Shown piece after piece: positions 15,608-22,093 of a stretch of DNA of 22,093 bases. Each line of letters starts with the position of its first letter. Position 1 is the first letter of the stretch. This DNA is from Bacteroidota bacterium (GTDB lineage: Bacteria; Bacteroidota; Bacteroidia; Bacteroidales; Prolixibacteraceae): NCBI GenBank assembly GCA_013203755.1, contig JABMPI010000737.1, forward strand, positions 1 to 22,093, in the 5' to 3' direction. The notes beneath the pieces were generated by a model. The model was given only the letters and a program-made list of their open reading frames with translations. It was not told the DNA's origin and ran no database searches. The translations under genes and the position numbers were made by a program.

Positions 15608-17920
15608 ATGAAATCGTTTTTACTTCTCATTGCAACAGTGTTATTCATTCTTAAAAGTTTTGGGCAAAGTTCAGAAAAATACATGGATACTAAATTGCCA
15701 ATCAACGAAAGACTTGAGGATTTAATGAGCAAAATGACCCTGGAAGAGAAAATTGGACAGATGTGTCAATATGTTGCTATCGAACATATTCGTGACACAA
15801 AGAAAAAAATGAAGGGAGAAGTTTTAATTGAAGATGACCAGGCTGGAATGTATAAAGGAATGAGTATCGCCGAATTAAAACAACTTGTAGTGGACGGGAA
15901 AATAGGTTCATTTTTGCATGTAAAAGATGCCACAGAAGCTAACGAATTGCAGGAATTGGTAAGAAAATCGCGTTTAAAAATTCCACTGTTAATTGGAATA
16001 GATGCCATTCATGGTCATGCAATGATTAAGGGAACCACCGTTTATCCGACCCAACTAGGCCTGTCTTCGACATGGGACAACGATTTGATAAAACGGGTTG
16101 CTAAAGCCACTGCAAAAGAAGTTCGCGCAACCGGAATGCACTGGACTTTTTCTCCCAATGTAGATGTTGCCCGCGATGCCCGCTGGGGGCGTTGTGGCGA
16201 AACTTTTGGCGAAGACCCTTTTATGGTTTCCCAAATGGGTGTTGCATTTACCGAGGGTTATCAAGGCAATTTTGGCGATAATAATATTTTAGCCTGTGCC
16301 AAACATTTTATCGCCGGAAGCGAATCTGTTAACGGAACAAATGCATCAACCATGGATGTTTCGATGCGCCAATTGCGCGAGATTTGGTTGCCGCCATACC
16401 AGGCGCAGGTAAATGCCGGAGTATATACTTTTATGGCTGCACACAACGAATTAAACGGAATTCCTTGTCATGGCAACAAAATGTTACTAACCGACATCCT
16501 TCGTAATGAATGGGGATTTAATGGTTTTGTAGTTAGCGACTGGATGGATATTGAACGCCTTTTTCAAACTCAAAAGGTAGTATCCGGACAAAAAGAGGCA
16601 ATTGAGTTAACTGTAAATGCCGGAATGGACATGCACATGCATGGCCCGGACTTTTTAGAACCATTAGCAGAAATGGTAAAAAATGGAGAAATCTCAGAGG
16701 ATAAAATAGATGAATCGTGTCGTAAAATATTGAGATCAAAATTTGTATTGGGTTTATTCGAAAATCCATTTTCAGACCCCGGTATTGTCGAAAAAACCTT
16801 GTTTAACAACCAACACAAAAACTTAGCTCTCGAGGCGGCACAAAAATCCATAGTACTGTTAAAAAACAGTACGGTTAAAGGAGAGGATAAAAAAATTCTT
16901 CCACTTAAAAATAAAAAACGAATTTTGGTTACTGGTCCAAATGCACACAACCACCGTATTTTGGGCGACTGGGTTTTAGAACAACCCGAAGAAAATATTA
17001 CCACGGTTTACGAAGGGATAAACGCAGAATTTAACACCTCGCAAGTTGACTTTATTAATTCGGGCGAGAGTTTAATAAATCCCTCTGCCGATTTATTGAA
17101 CGATGCAGTTAACAAAGCAAGCGACTACGATGCAGTTGTGGTAGTTGTTGGTTCAAACTCGTTGCGTTACGACAGTAAAGAAAAAAACTGTGGCGAAAAC
17201 ATCGACCGGGCAAACATAAATTTAATGGGCAACCAACTGGATTTGGTTCAAAAAATATACGATAAAAACAAAAACGTAATTGTTGTTTTTGTTAATGGAC
17301 GCCCACTGTCAGAGCCATGGATAAAAGAGAATGTACCTGCAATTATTGAAGCCTGGGAACCTGGTGCTTTGGGCGGTGCAGCTATTGCCGAAATTCTTTC
17401 AGGAAAAACAAATCCTTCAGGAAAAATGACAATGAGTGTACCCTACTCTGTGGGACAAATAACTTATACATACAACCACAAACCCATGCACCTTTTCCAT
17501 AAATTTATCGATGAGCCATCGGATCCTCTTTGGGAATTTGGTTATGGATTGAGTTACGCCGATTTTAAATTCTCCGACCTTAAAATTGCCGATACCCAAA
17601 TTCAAAAAAACAAAGATGTATTGGTGTCTGTTAATGTGAGCAACACTAGTAATATTGCTGGCGATGAAATTGTACAACTGTACATCAGAGACAACTATTC
17701 GTCAGTAACACGACCTGTGAAAGAACTAAAAGGTTACAAACGCATTTCGTTAAAAGCTGGCGAAACACAATCTGTTTTATTTGAAATTCCTTTTAATCAT
17801 TTGGGCTTTTACAACAGAGAGATGAAATTTGTAGTAGAACCGGGAGAATTTACAATTCTTGTTGGTAATTCATCTAACGACAAAAATTTGAAAACAGAAA
17901 CAATAATTGTTTTAAATTGA
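15608..17920 (+). CDS. Secreted GH3 glycoside hydrolase (beta-glucosidase-like)
   Basis: This 770-residue retaining exo-glycosidase probably removes terminal non-reducing beta-linked sugars such as glucose or xylose from imported oligosaccharides. A signal peptide ends near residue 20 (ILKSFGQ), so it should be periplasmic. The N-terminal barrel has MTLEEKIGQM at 43-52, the IPLLIGIDAIHG substrate loop near 125-135, WTFSPNVDVARDARWGRCGE, and GFVVSDW with the nucleophile Asp311. The second alpha/beta domain includes KSIVLLKN and ILVTGPNAH, with CGENIDRA in the region where GH3 acid/base residues can lie. The C-terminal fibronectin-III-like domain occupies about 670-765 (WEFGYGLSYADF onwards). 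The order and length match BglX-type enzymes. The KHFIAGSESVNGTNAS loop is where such enzymes usually have a KHF-A-G pattern. No other glycoside hydrolase is seen in the window. Confidence 0.93.
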   Translation: MKSFLLLIATVLFILKSFGQSSEKYMDTKLPINERLEDLMSKMTLEEKIGQMCQYVAIEHIRDTKKKMKGEVLIEDDQAGMYKGMSIAELKQLVVDGKIGSFLHVKDATEANELQELVRKSRLKIPLLIGIDAIHGHAMIKGTTVYPTQLGLSSTWDNDLIKRVAKATAKEVRATGMHWTFSPNVDVARDARWGRCGETFGEDPFMVSQMGVAFTEGYQGNFGDNNILACAKHFIAGSESVNGTNASTMDVSMRQLREIWLPPYQAQVNAGVYTFMAAHNELNGIPCHGNKMLLTDILRNEWGFNGFVVSDWMDIERLFQTQKVVSGQKEAIELTVNAGMDMHMHGPDFLEPLAEMVKNGEISEDKIDESCRKILRSKFVLGLFENPFSDPGIVEKTLFNNQHKNLALEAAQKSIVLLKNSTVKGEDKKILPLKNKKRILVTGPNAHNHRILGDWVLEQPEENITTVYEGINAEFNTSQVDFINSGESLINPSADLLNDAVNKASDYDAVVVVVGSNSLRYDSKEKNCGENIDRANINLMGNQLDLVQKIYDKNKNVIVVFVNGRPLSEPWIKENVPAIIEAWEPGALGGAAIAEILSGKTNPSGKMTMSVPYSVGQITYTYNHKPMHLFHKFIDEPSDPLWEFGYGLSYADFKFSDLKIADTQIQKNKDVLVSVNVSNTSNIAGDEIVQLYIRDNYSSVTRPVKELKGYKRISLKAGETQSVLFEIPFNHLGFYNREMKFVVEPGEFTILVGNSSNDKNLKTETIIVLN

Positions 17921-17926
17921 TATTAC

Positions 17927-19528
17927 ATGAACACTAGATTAAACTTATATATCGGACTGCTTTTTACCATTTCAACCGTGGTTAGTGCTTGCAATTTAAA
18001 GGTAAAGCAAAAAGAATCTGCTCCTGCGCAGCCCAATATTATCTTTATTATGTCCGACGACCATGCAACACATGCCATATCGGCTTACGGAGGTATTTTT
18101 GAATCGCTGGCACCAACGCCGAATATCGACCGACTGGGAGAAGAAGGAGTTCGGTTTAATAATGCTTTTTGTACCAATGCCATTTGCGGACCAAGCCGGG
18201 CTTGCATTCTAACCGGAAAATATAGTCATGTAAATGGTTATTACAAGAATGAAAGTGGTGGCCAATTCAATGTCAACCAGTGGACTTTCCCCGAAGAATT
18301 ACAAAATAATGGTTATCAAACCGCACTCTTTGGAAAATGGCATTTAGGATCGGAGCCTCGTGGTTTCGACTATTTTAAATACCACGAAGGTGGTGGACAG
18401 CAAGGTTATTACTGGAATCCGGTTTATAATGAAAACGGAACAACCGTTACCGAAAAAGGGTATGCTACTAACCTTACAACAGACTTTGCTTTGGATTGGT
18501 TAAATACGGCAACTAAACAGGAAGATCCGTTTTGTCTGTTGCTACAATTTAAAGTACCACATCGGAATTGGGATCCTGATACAAAATATGAAAAATTGTG
18601 GGAAGACATCGATATGCCTTATCCGGCAACTTATAACGACGACTACAAAGGAAGGGAAAAAACGGCTGGCGACACCGACATGACCATGGACGACTTTAAT
18701 CGGAAAGACATGAAAATGACTCCTCCTGCAGACCTGAAAGGCAAAGAATTAGCTAAGTGGGGACAATTTGGAAATGGTCGGGATGAATCGGTTATATTAG
18801 ACAAAACGGCAAGCCCCGAAGAAAATCGGAATTTAAAATACCAGACTTATATTAAAGATTATCTGGCTTGTGTTAAATCAGTAGATGATAATATTGGGCG
18901 CGTGTTGGCGTATCTGGAAGAAAAAGGATTAGCAGAAAATACAATTGTTGTTTATACCTCCGACCAGGGTTTCTATTTGGGTGATCATGGCTGGTTCGAT
19001 AAACGGTTTATTTACGAAGAATCGCTTCGCATGCCATTCCTTGTTCGTTATCCAAATAAAATACCTGCTGGCACTGTTAATAATGACATTGTTACCAATG
19101 TTGATTTTGCTCCAACACTACTTGAAGCAGCGGGGATTGAAGTTCCTGAAGCTGTTCAGGGGCGTGGATTTTTTGCAAACATGCAAGGGAATACCCCTGC
19201 CGACTGGCCTGAATCGATGTATTATCATTATTACGAATTCCCTTATTGGCACCATGTTCAGCCACATTACGGTTTACGAAATGACCGTTACAAATTAGCG
19301 CACTTTTATTATAATATTGATGTTTGGGAGTTTTACGATTTAGAGAAAGATCCGAGTGAGCTAAACAATGCCATCGACGAACCGGCGTACAAAGACATTA
19401 TTGCACAAATGAAATTAGATTTGAAAGCACAAATGAAGCATTTTGACAATGATAAATCGTTAAAAGAACTGCGGGAAATATCAGACTTTGACTTTGGTAA
19501 AATATCTAATTTTGAAAACAGTAATTAA
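17927..19528 (+). CDS. S1-family sulfatase, lipoprotein (type 1)
   Basis: A 533-residue formylglycine-dependent sulfatase that hydrolyses sulfate esters on sugars. The N-terminal signal ends in VSAC with Cys22 likely lipidated. There is no acidic stretch after it, so a periplasm-facing location is likely. The calcium-site Asp pair is in IMSDDHATHA (44-45). The maturation motif is CGPSRACILTGKYSHVNG, with Cys87 to be converted to formylglycine. Other conserved parts are GKWHLGSEPRGFDYF, PFCLLLQFKVPHRNW, SDQGFYLGDHGWFDKR and EESLRMPFLVRYP. This pattern is seen in sulfatases acting on glucosamine- or uronate-type sulfates, but I cannot assign the substrate. It starts 6 bases after the GH3 stop, so it is in the same operon. 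Activity requires a formylglycine-generating enzyme, such as an anSME, that is not in the window. Confidence 0.92.
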   Translation: MNTRLNLYIGLLFTISTVVSACNLKVKQKESAPAQPNIIFIMSDDHATHAISAYGGIFESLAPTPNIDRLGEEGVRFNNAFCTNAICGPSRACILTGKYSHVNGYYKNESGGQFNVNQWTFPEELQNNGYQTALFGKWHLGSEPRGFDYFKYHEGGGQQGYYWNPVYNENGTTVTEKGYATNLTTDFALDWLNTATKQEDPFCLLLQFKVPHRNWDPDTKYEKLWEDIDMPYPATYNDDYKGREKTAGDTDMTMDDFNRKDMKMTPPADLKGKELAKWGQFGNGRDESVILDKTASPEENRNLKYQTYIKDYLACVKSVDDNIGRVLAYLEEKGLAENTIVVYTSDQGFYLGDHGWFDKRFIYEESLRMPFLVRYPNKIPAGTVNNDIVTNVDFAPTLLEAAGIEVPEAVQGRGFFANMQGNTPADWPESMYYHYYEFPYWHHVQPHYGLRNDRYKLAHFYYNIDVWEFYDLEKDPSELNNAIDEPAYKDIIAQMKLDLKAQMKHFDNDKSLKELREISDFDFGKISNFENSN

Positions 19529-19536
19529 TTTCGACA

Positions 19537-20946
19537 ATGAAGTTATTTGAAAAAATATTTACGGCGCTTTTAGTAGTTCTCTGCCTCAATAGTTTTGCCG
19601 AAAAAAAAATGAATGTCATACTGTTCGTGGTTGACGATTTAGGTTATTACGATTTGTCGGTTACTGGATCAAAATTATACGAAACACCAAATATTGACCA
19701 GTTGGCAAAATCGGGCATGCAATTTCAAAATGCTTATGTCAGCCATCCACGGTGTGTACCATCCAGGTTTTCGTTACAAACGGGGAAATATCCTGCGCGG
19801 CTTAAAATTCCGGGAGGAAAAGGACAAATGAAAACCTCGGAAGTTACCATTGGCGAAGCATTTAAAGAAGCTGGCTACACCACTTTTTTTGCAGGCAAAT
19901 GGCATTTAGGTAAAGATGCTTCGCAATGGCCGCAAAATCAGGGATACGATATTAATATTGGCGGTTGCCATGCCGGAGCACCACCTTCTTATTTTTTCCC
20001 TTATAATATAAAAAAGGAGGGAGACAAAAGCAACCACAGTGGTATTGTTGGACTTGAAGCTGGAGAAGAGGGGGAATATATTACTGACCGATTGACAAAT
20101 GAAACGGTTAATTTTATCACCAATCACAAAAACGAAACTTTCTTTGCAGTGCTATGTCATTATGCGGTTCACACCCCACTTCAAGCCAAAAAAGAAAAGA
20201 TTGAAAAATATAAGGCGAAAATAAAAAAGATGAATTTTGATGGGCCGGAATACATTACAAAAGACGGAACCACCAAAATGAGGCAGGACAATGCCATTTA
20301 TGCAGCCATGATTGAAAGCATGGATGAAAGCCTTGGAGAACTGGTAAAAACCTTAAAACAGGAAGGTATTTACGACAACACAATTATCGTTTTCACATCG
20401 GACCACGGTGGATTATCGAACCGGGGAGCAACCAATAAACGGGTACTTGCCACTTCCAATTTACCATTGCGAGCAGGTAAAGGACACGTTTATGAAGGTG
20501 GTGCAAAAGTACCGTTTTTTGTGTACTGGCCCGGTGTAATTCAAGCTGAAACATACTCAGACCAGGTAACTGTAAATACCGATATTTTTCCAACATTACT
20601 CGATGTGTCGGGAATTCCGCTAAAACCCGAATCGCATTTAGATGGGCTTTCTATGTTGCCTGCCATAAAAGACAAAAAATCAGTTGAAAGAACTTTGTTT
20701 TGGCATTCTCCGGTTGGCAGACCTGAATCAACCGGCGACGAAAATTGTAGCGCAGTGCGGGTTGGCGATTATAAATTGATTGATTTTTACGACAAAAATC
20801 AAGTTGAATTATACAATTTAAAAACAGATCCAAACGAAACAAACAACCTGGTTTCTTCAGAAAAAGAATTATCAAGAACACTTCTCGAAAAGTTGAATAA
20901 CTGGAAATCTAAGGTGAATGCTGTTCACAAAAAAGTAAAAAAATGA
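19537..20946 (+). CDS. S1-family sulfatase (type 2, arylsulfatase A-like)
   Basis: A 469-residue second sulfatase, clearly different from its neighbour. The signal peptide is cleaved near NSFA before Glu22, and Cys16 lacks a lipobox, so it should be soluble in the periplasm. Metal-site Asp33-Asp34 lie in VVDDLGYYDLS. The maturation motif is CVPSRFSLQTGKYPARL, with Cys73 as formylglycine precursor. Further motifs are GKWHLGKDASQWPQNQGYD, FFAVLCHYAVHTPLQA, FTSDHGG and a Lys-bearing LRAGKGHVYEGGAKVPF loop. The order matches compact arylsulfatase A-like members of the family. It starts 8 bases after the previous sulfatase, and its TGA overlaps the ATG of the esterase gene by four bases (ATGA), indicating coupled translation. 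The two sulfatase types suggest two differently placed sulfate groups on the glycan. Confidence 0.92.
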   Translation: MKLFEKIFTALLVVLCLNSFAEKKMNVILFVVDDLGYYDLSVTGSKLYETPNIDQLAKSGMQFQNAYVSHPRCVPSRFSLQTGKYPARLKIPGGKGQMKTSEVTIGEAFKEAGYTTFFAGKWHLGKDASQWPQNQGYDINIGGCHAGAPPSYFFPYNIKKEGDKSNHSGIVGLEAGEEGEYITDRLTNETVNFITNHKNETFFAVLCHYAVHTPLQAKKEKIEKYKAKIKKMNFDGPEYITKDGTTKMRQDNAIYAAMIESMDESLGELVKTLKQEGIYDNTIIVFTSDHGGLSNRGATNKRVLATSNLPLRAGKGHVYEGGAKVPFFVYWPGVIQAETYSDQVTVNTDIFPTLLDVSGIPLKPESHLDGLSMLPAIKDKKSVERTLFWHSPVGRPESTGDENCSAVRVGDYKLIDFYDKNQVELYNLKTDPNETNNLVSSEKELSRTLLEKLNNWKSKVNAVHKKVKK

Positions 20947-21980
20947 GACAATTACTGGTAATAATTTTGCTGCTGGGGGGATTTATATTCAATCTAAAAG
21001 CAGAAGAAAAGAAATTTATTGCACCAAATAACAATCAAATAACCTATAAAGGAGCTTTGTTTGTCGAAAAGAGTGAAAAGAAAGTTATTCTTAACAGGCA
21101 CACAAAATCGTTTCTGGAACATCCTCAAACATTTCTGAATGCCGAAAAAGCGAATACACAATCAGGAGTTTCTATTTGCTTTTCAAGCAATAGTTCCGAG
21201 ATTAAAGTGTTTTTCGAAGAACGCGATGATTCCCAAACCCGACAAAAAGTGTTTGGGATTTTTAAAAACGGCAAATTCTACCAGCATGCAAATGGCTTTG
21301 ATTTTTCGTTCCCGAACCCGGATGGTGATAAATTAACTGAATGGGAAATTGTTTTGCCAGCCTTTACCGGAATAAATTTTACCGGTTTGGAGATAGATAA
21401 ATCTGCTGATCTGAAAAGCGTTAAATGTGAAAAAAAGCCAATTTATGCAGCCATCGGAAATTCAATTACTCATGGTGTTGGGCAAAATGGAGCGGCCTAC
21501 TTAACTTACCCGTTTTTGCTGGCTCGCCAAAAAAACTGGAAACTTTATAACCTGGCTGTTGGTGGCTCAAAAATTTCGTGGCCCGTGGCGAACTTGCTCA
21601 AAAATATTGAGGTGGATGTGATCACAATTCTGTGGGGATTTAACGATTGGAATTCGACATTCACTATTGAAAACGAAATAAGACCTTATTACAAAAGGTT
21701 GTTGGTTGAATTGCGAAAAGTACAGCCCAACGCAAAAATATATTGCATTTTACCTACCACCAGCAAAAATACTGTTCCTAAAAATGGCACCGATACACTG
21801 GATGACATTCGAAATGCTGAGCGTAATATTATTAGCAACCTTCAATCGGGAGGAGACAAAAATTTATTCATTATAAATGGAGAGGAGCTAACTACTATAA
21901 ACGACTTGAACGACGTTGTACATTTATCGGTTGACGGTGCAGCTAACTTTGCAAAGCAGCTGACCAAATTAATTAATTGA
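20943..21980 (+). CDS. Two-domain SGNH (GDSL-like) hydrolase, probable carbohydrate esterase
   Basis: A 345-residue secreted hydrolase. The signal peptide ends near LKA (residue 20). Residues about 30-160 look like a beta-rich N-terminal domain, as in sialate-O-acetylesterase- and CE2-like proteins with a jelly-roll ahead of the catalytic fold. The SGNH blocks are complete: Ser174 in IGNSITHG, Gly208 in NLAVGGSK, Asn235 in WGFNDWN, and Asp324/His327 in NDVVHLS. The probable role is removal of acetyl or other acyl groups from the glycan, in line with its position as the last PUL gene and its ATGA overlap with the sulfatase. The exact ester is unknown, and a role in arylesterase- or lipase-type chemistry cannot be ruled out. 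Confidence 0.87.
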   Translation: MRQLLVIILLLGGFIFNLKAEEKKFIAPNNNQITYKGALFVEKSEKKVILNRHTKSFLEHPQTFLNAEKANTQSGVSICFSSNSSEIKVFFEERDDSQTRQKVFGIFKNGKFYQHANGFDFSFPNPDGDKLTEWEIVLPAFTGINFTGLEIDKSADLKSVKCEKKPIYAAIGNSITHGVGQNGAAYLTYPFLLARQKNWKLYNLAVGGSKISWPVANLLKNIEVDVITILWGFNDWNSTFTIENEIRPYYKRLLVELRKVQPNAKIYCILPTTSKNTVPKNGTDTLDDIRNAERNIISNLQSGGDKNLFIINGEELTTINDLNDVVHLSVDGAANFAKQLTKLIN

Positions 21981-21998
21981 GGTGTTTACTTAATTAAT
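21968..21998. repeat. AT-only inverted repeat at the end of the PUL
   Basis: ATTAATTAA (21968-21976) and TTAATTAAT (21990-21998) are perfect reverse complements with a 13-base spacer. They span the stop of the SGNH gene. The arms have no G or C, so chance is quite possible. It may be a weak terminator or lie near the left end of the insertion sequence that follows. Confidence 0.35.
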
Positions 21999-22000
21999 AT

Positions 22001-22008
22001 TATATTTG
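22001..22008 (+). promoter_or_regulatory. -7 promoter element ahead of the transposase-like gene
   Basis: TATATTTG is a perfect TAnnTTTG match, directly before the start codons at 22018 and 22027. No clear -33 TTTG is at the usual distance. The closeness favours translation from 22027. Confidence 0.5.
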
Positions 22009-22017
22009 CTTGAAATA

Positions 22018-22093
22018 ATGATAGATATGGATATTTTCAATGGAGAGGAGCTCTTAAAATTCACTGAACGGTTCTCATCGGACGAGGTATGCC
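22018..22093 (+). CDS. IS1595-family transposase, 5' fragment
   Basis: Only the first 25 codons are in view. From ATG 22018 the reading is MIDMDIFNGEELLKFTERF followed by SSDEVC, and the second Met (22027) is the more likely start given the upstream -7 box. The pattern MDIF-G--LL-FTERF-SDE-C resembles, from memory, the start of IS1595/ISXO2-type transposases of Bacteroidota. In those it is followed by an N-terminal zinc ribbon and a DDE-type catalytic domain, neither visible here. The stretch is too short for certainty. If correct, an insertion sequence begins within about 40 bases after the SGNH gene. Confidence 0.65.
   Translation, partial: MIDMDIFNGEELLKFTERFSSDEVC

Noticed and set aside
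19906..20127. Minus-strand frames within the sulfatase and GH3 genes
   Set aside because: They overlap strong coding regions in full and show no signal or family features of their own.
1..22093. CRISPR arrays, tRNA or rRNA genes, phage or toxin-antitoxin modules
   Set aside because: I saw no regularly spaced direct repeats, no cloverleaf-like segments and no matching protein families anywhere in the window.

Overview
The window looks like a chromosomal segment of an AT-rich member of the Bacteroidota. A Bacteroidales or Marinilabiliales relative is plausible, but this is inferred from protein style only. The evidence is a SusC/SusD pair, a hybrid two-component regulator, promoters of the Bacteroidota type (TAnnTTTG at -7), short intergenic gaps without strong Shine-Dalgarno sites, and a FabI of Bacteroidales type.

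Left part (1-5510): the 5' two thirds of gcvT (minus) is followed by three consecutive broken genes. These are an Hpt phosphotransfer protein with an in-frame TAG, a PQ-loop/SemiSWEET-like membrane protein with a one-base deletion in an A run, and an MFS transporter with an in-frame TAA. Next come a Tat-exported xylose-isomerase-like TIM-barrel protein (minus), a 462-base intergenic region with two inverted-repeat structures, and fabI (plus) with a clear promoter and a strong intrinsic terminator.

Middle and right part (5579-21980): a secreted PIG-L deacetylase (plus) converges on a 1317-residue hybrid two-component regulator (minus). That regulator is divergent from a six-gene polysaccharide utilization locus (PUL) on the plus strand: susC, susD, a secreted GH3 glycosidase, two S1 sulfatases of different types, and an SGNH esterase. 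The regulator should sense an oligosaccharide in the periplasm and activate the susC promoter. SusC/SusD import the glycan across the outer membrane, and GH3, the sulfatases and the esterase remove terminal sugars, sulfate and probably acyl groups. The substrate is therefore probably a sulfated and perhaps acetylated glycan. No endo-acting hydrolase or lyase and no sulfatase maturase is in view. A hairpin between susD and GH3 probably tunes their relative expression.

Right edge (22001-22093): a perfect -7 element and the first 25 codons of what looks like an IS1595-family transposase lie just after the PUL, so an insertion sequence may mark or have cut its downstream end.

I found no wholly new system. 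The points most worth a second look are the cluster of three interrupted genes, the inverted repeats upstream of fabI, the susD/GH3 hairpin, and the possible insertion sequence closing the PUL.
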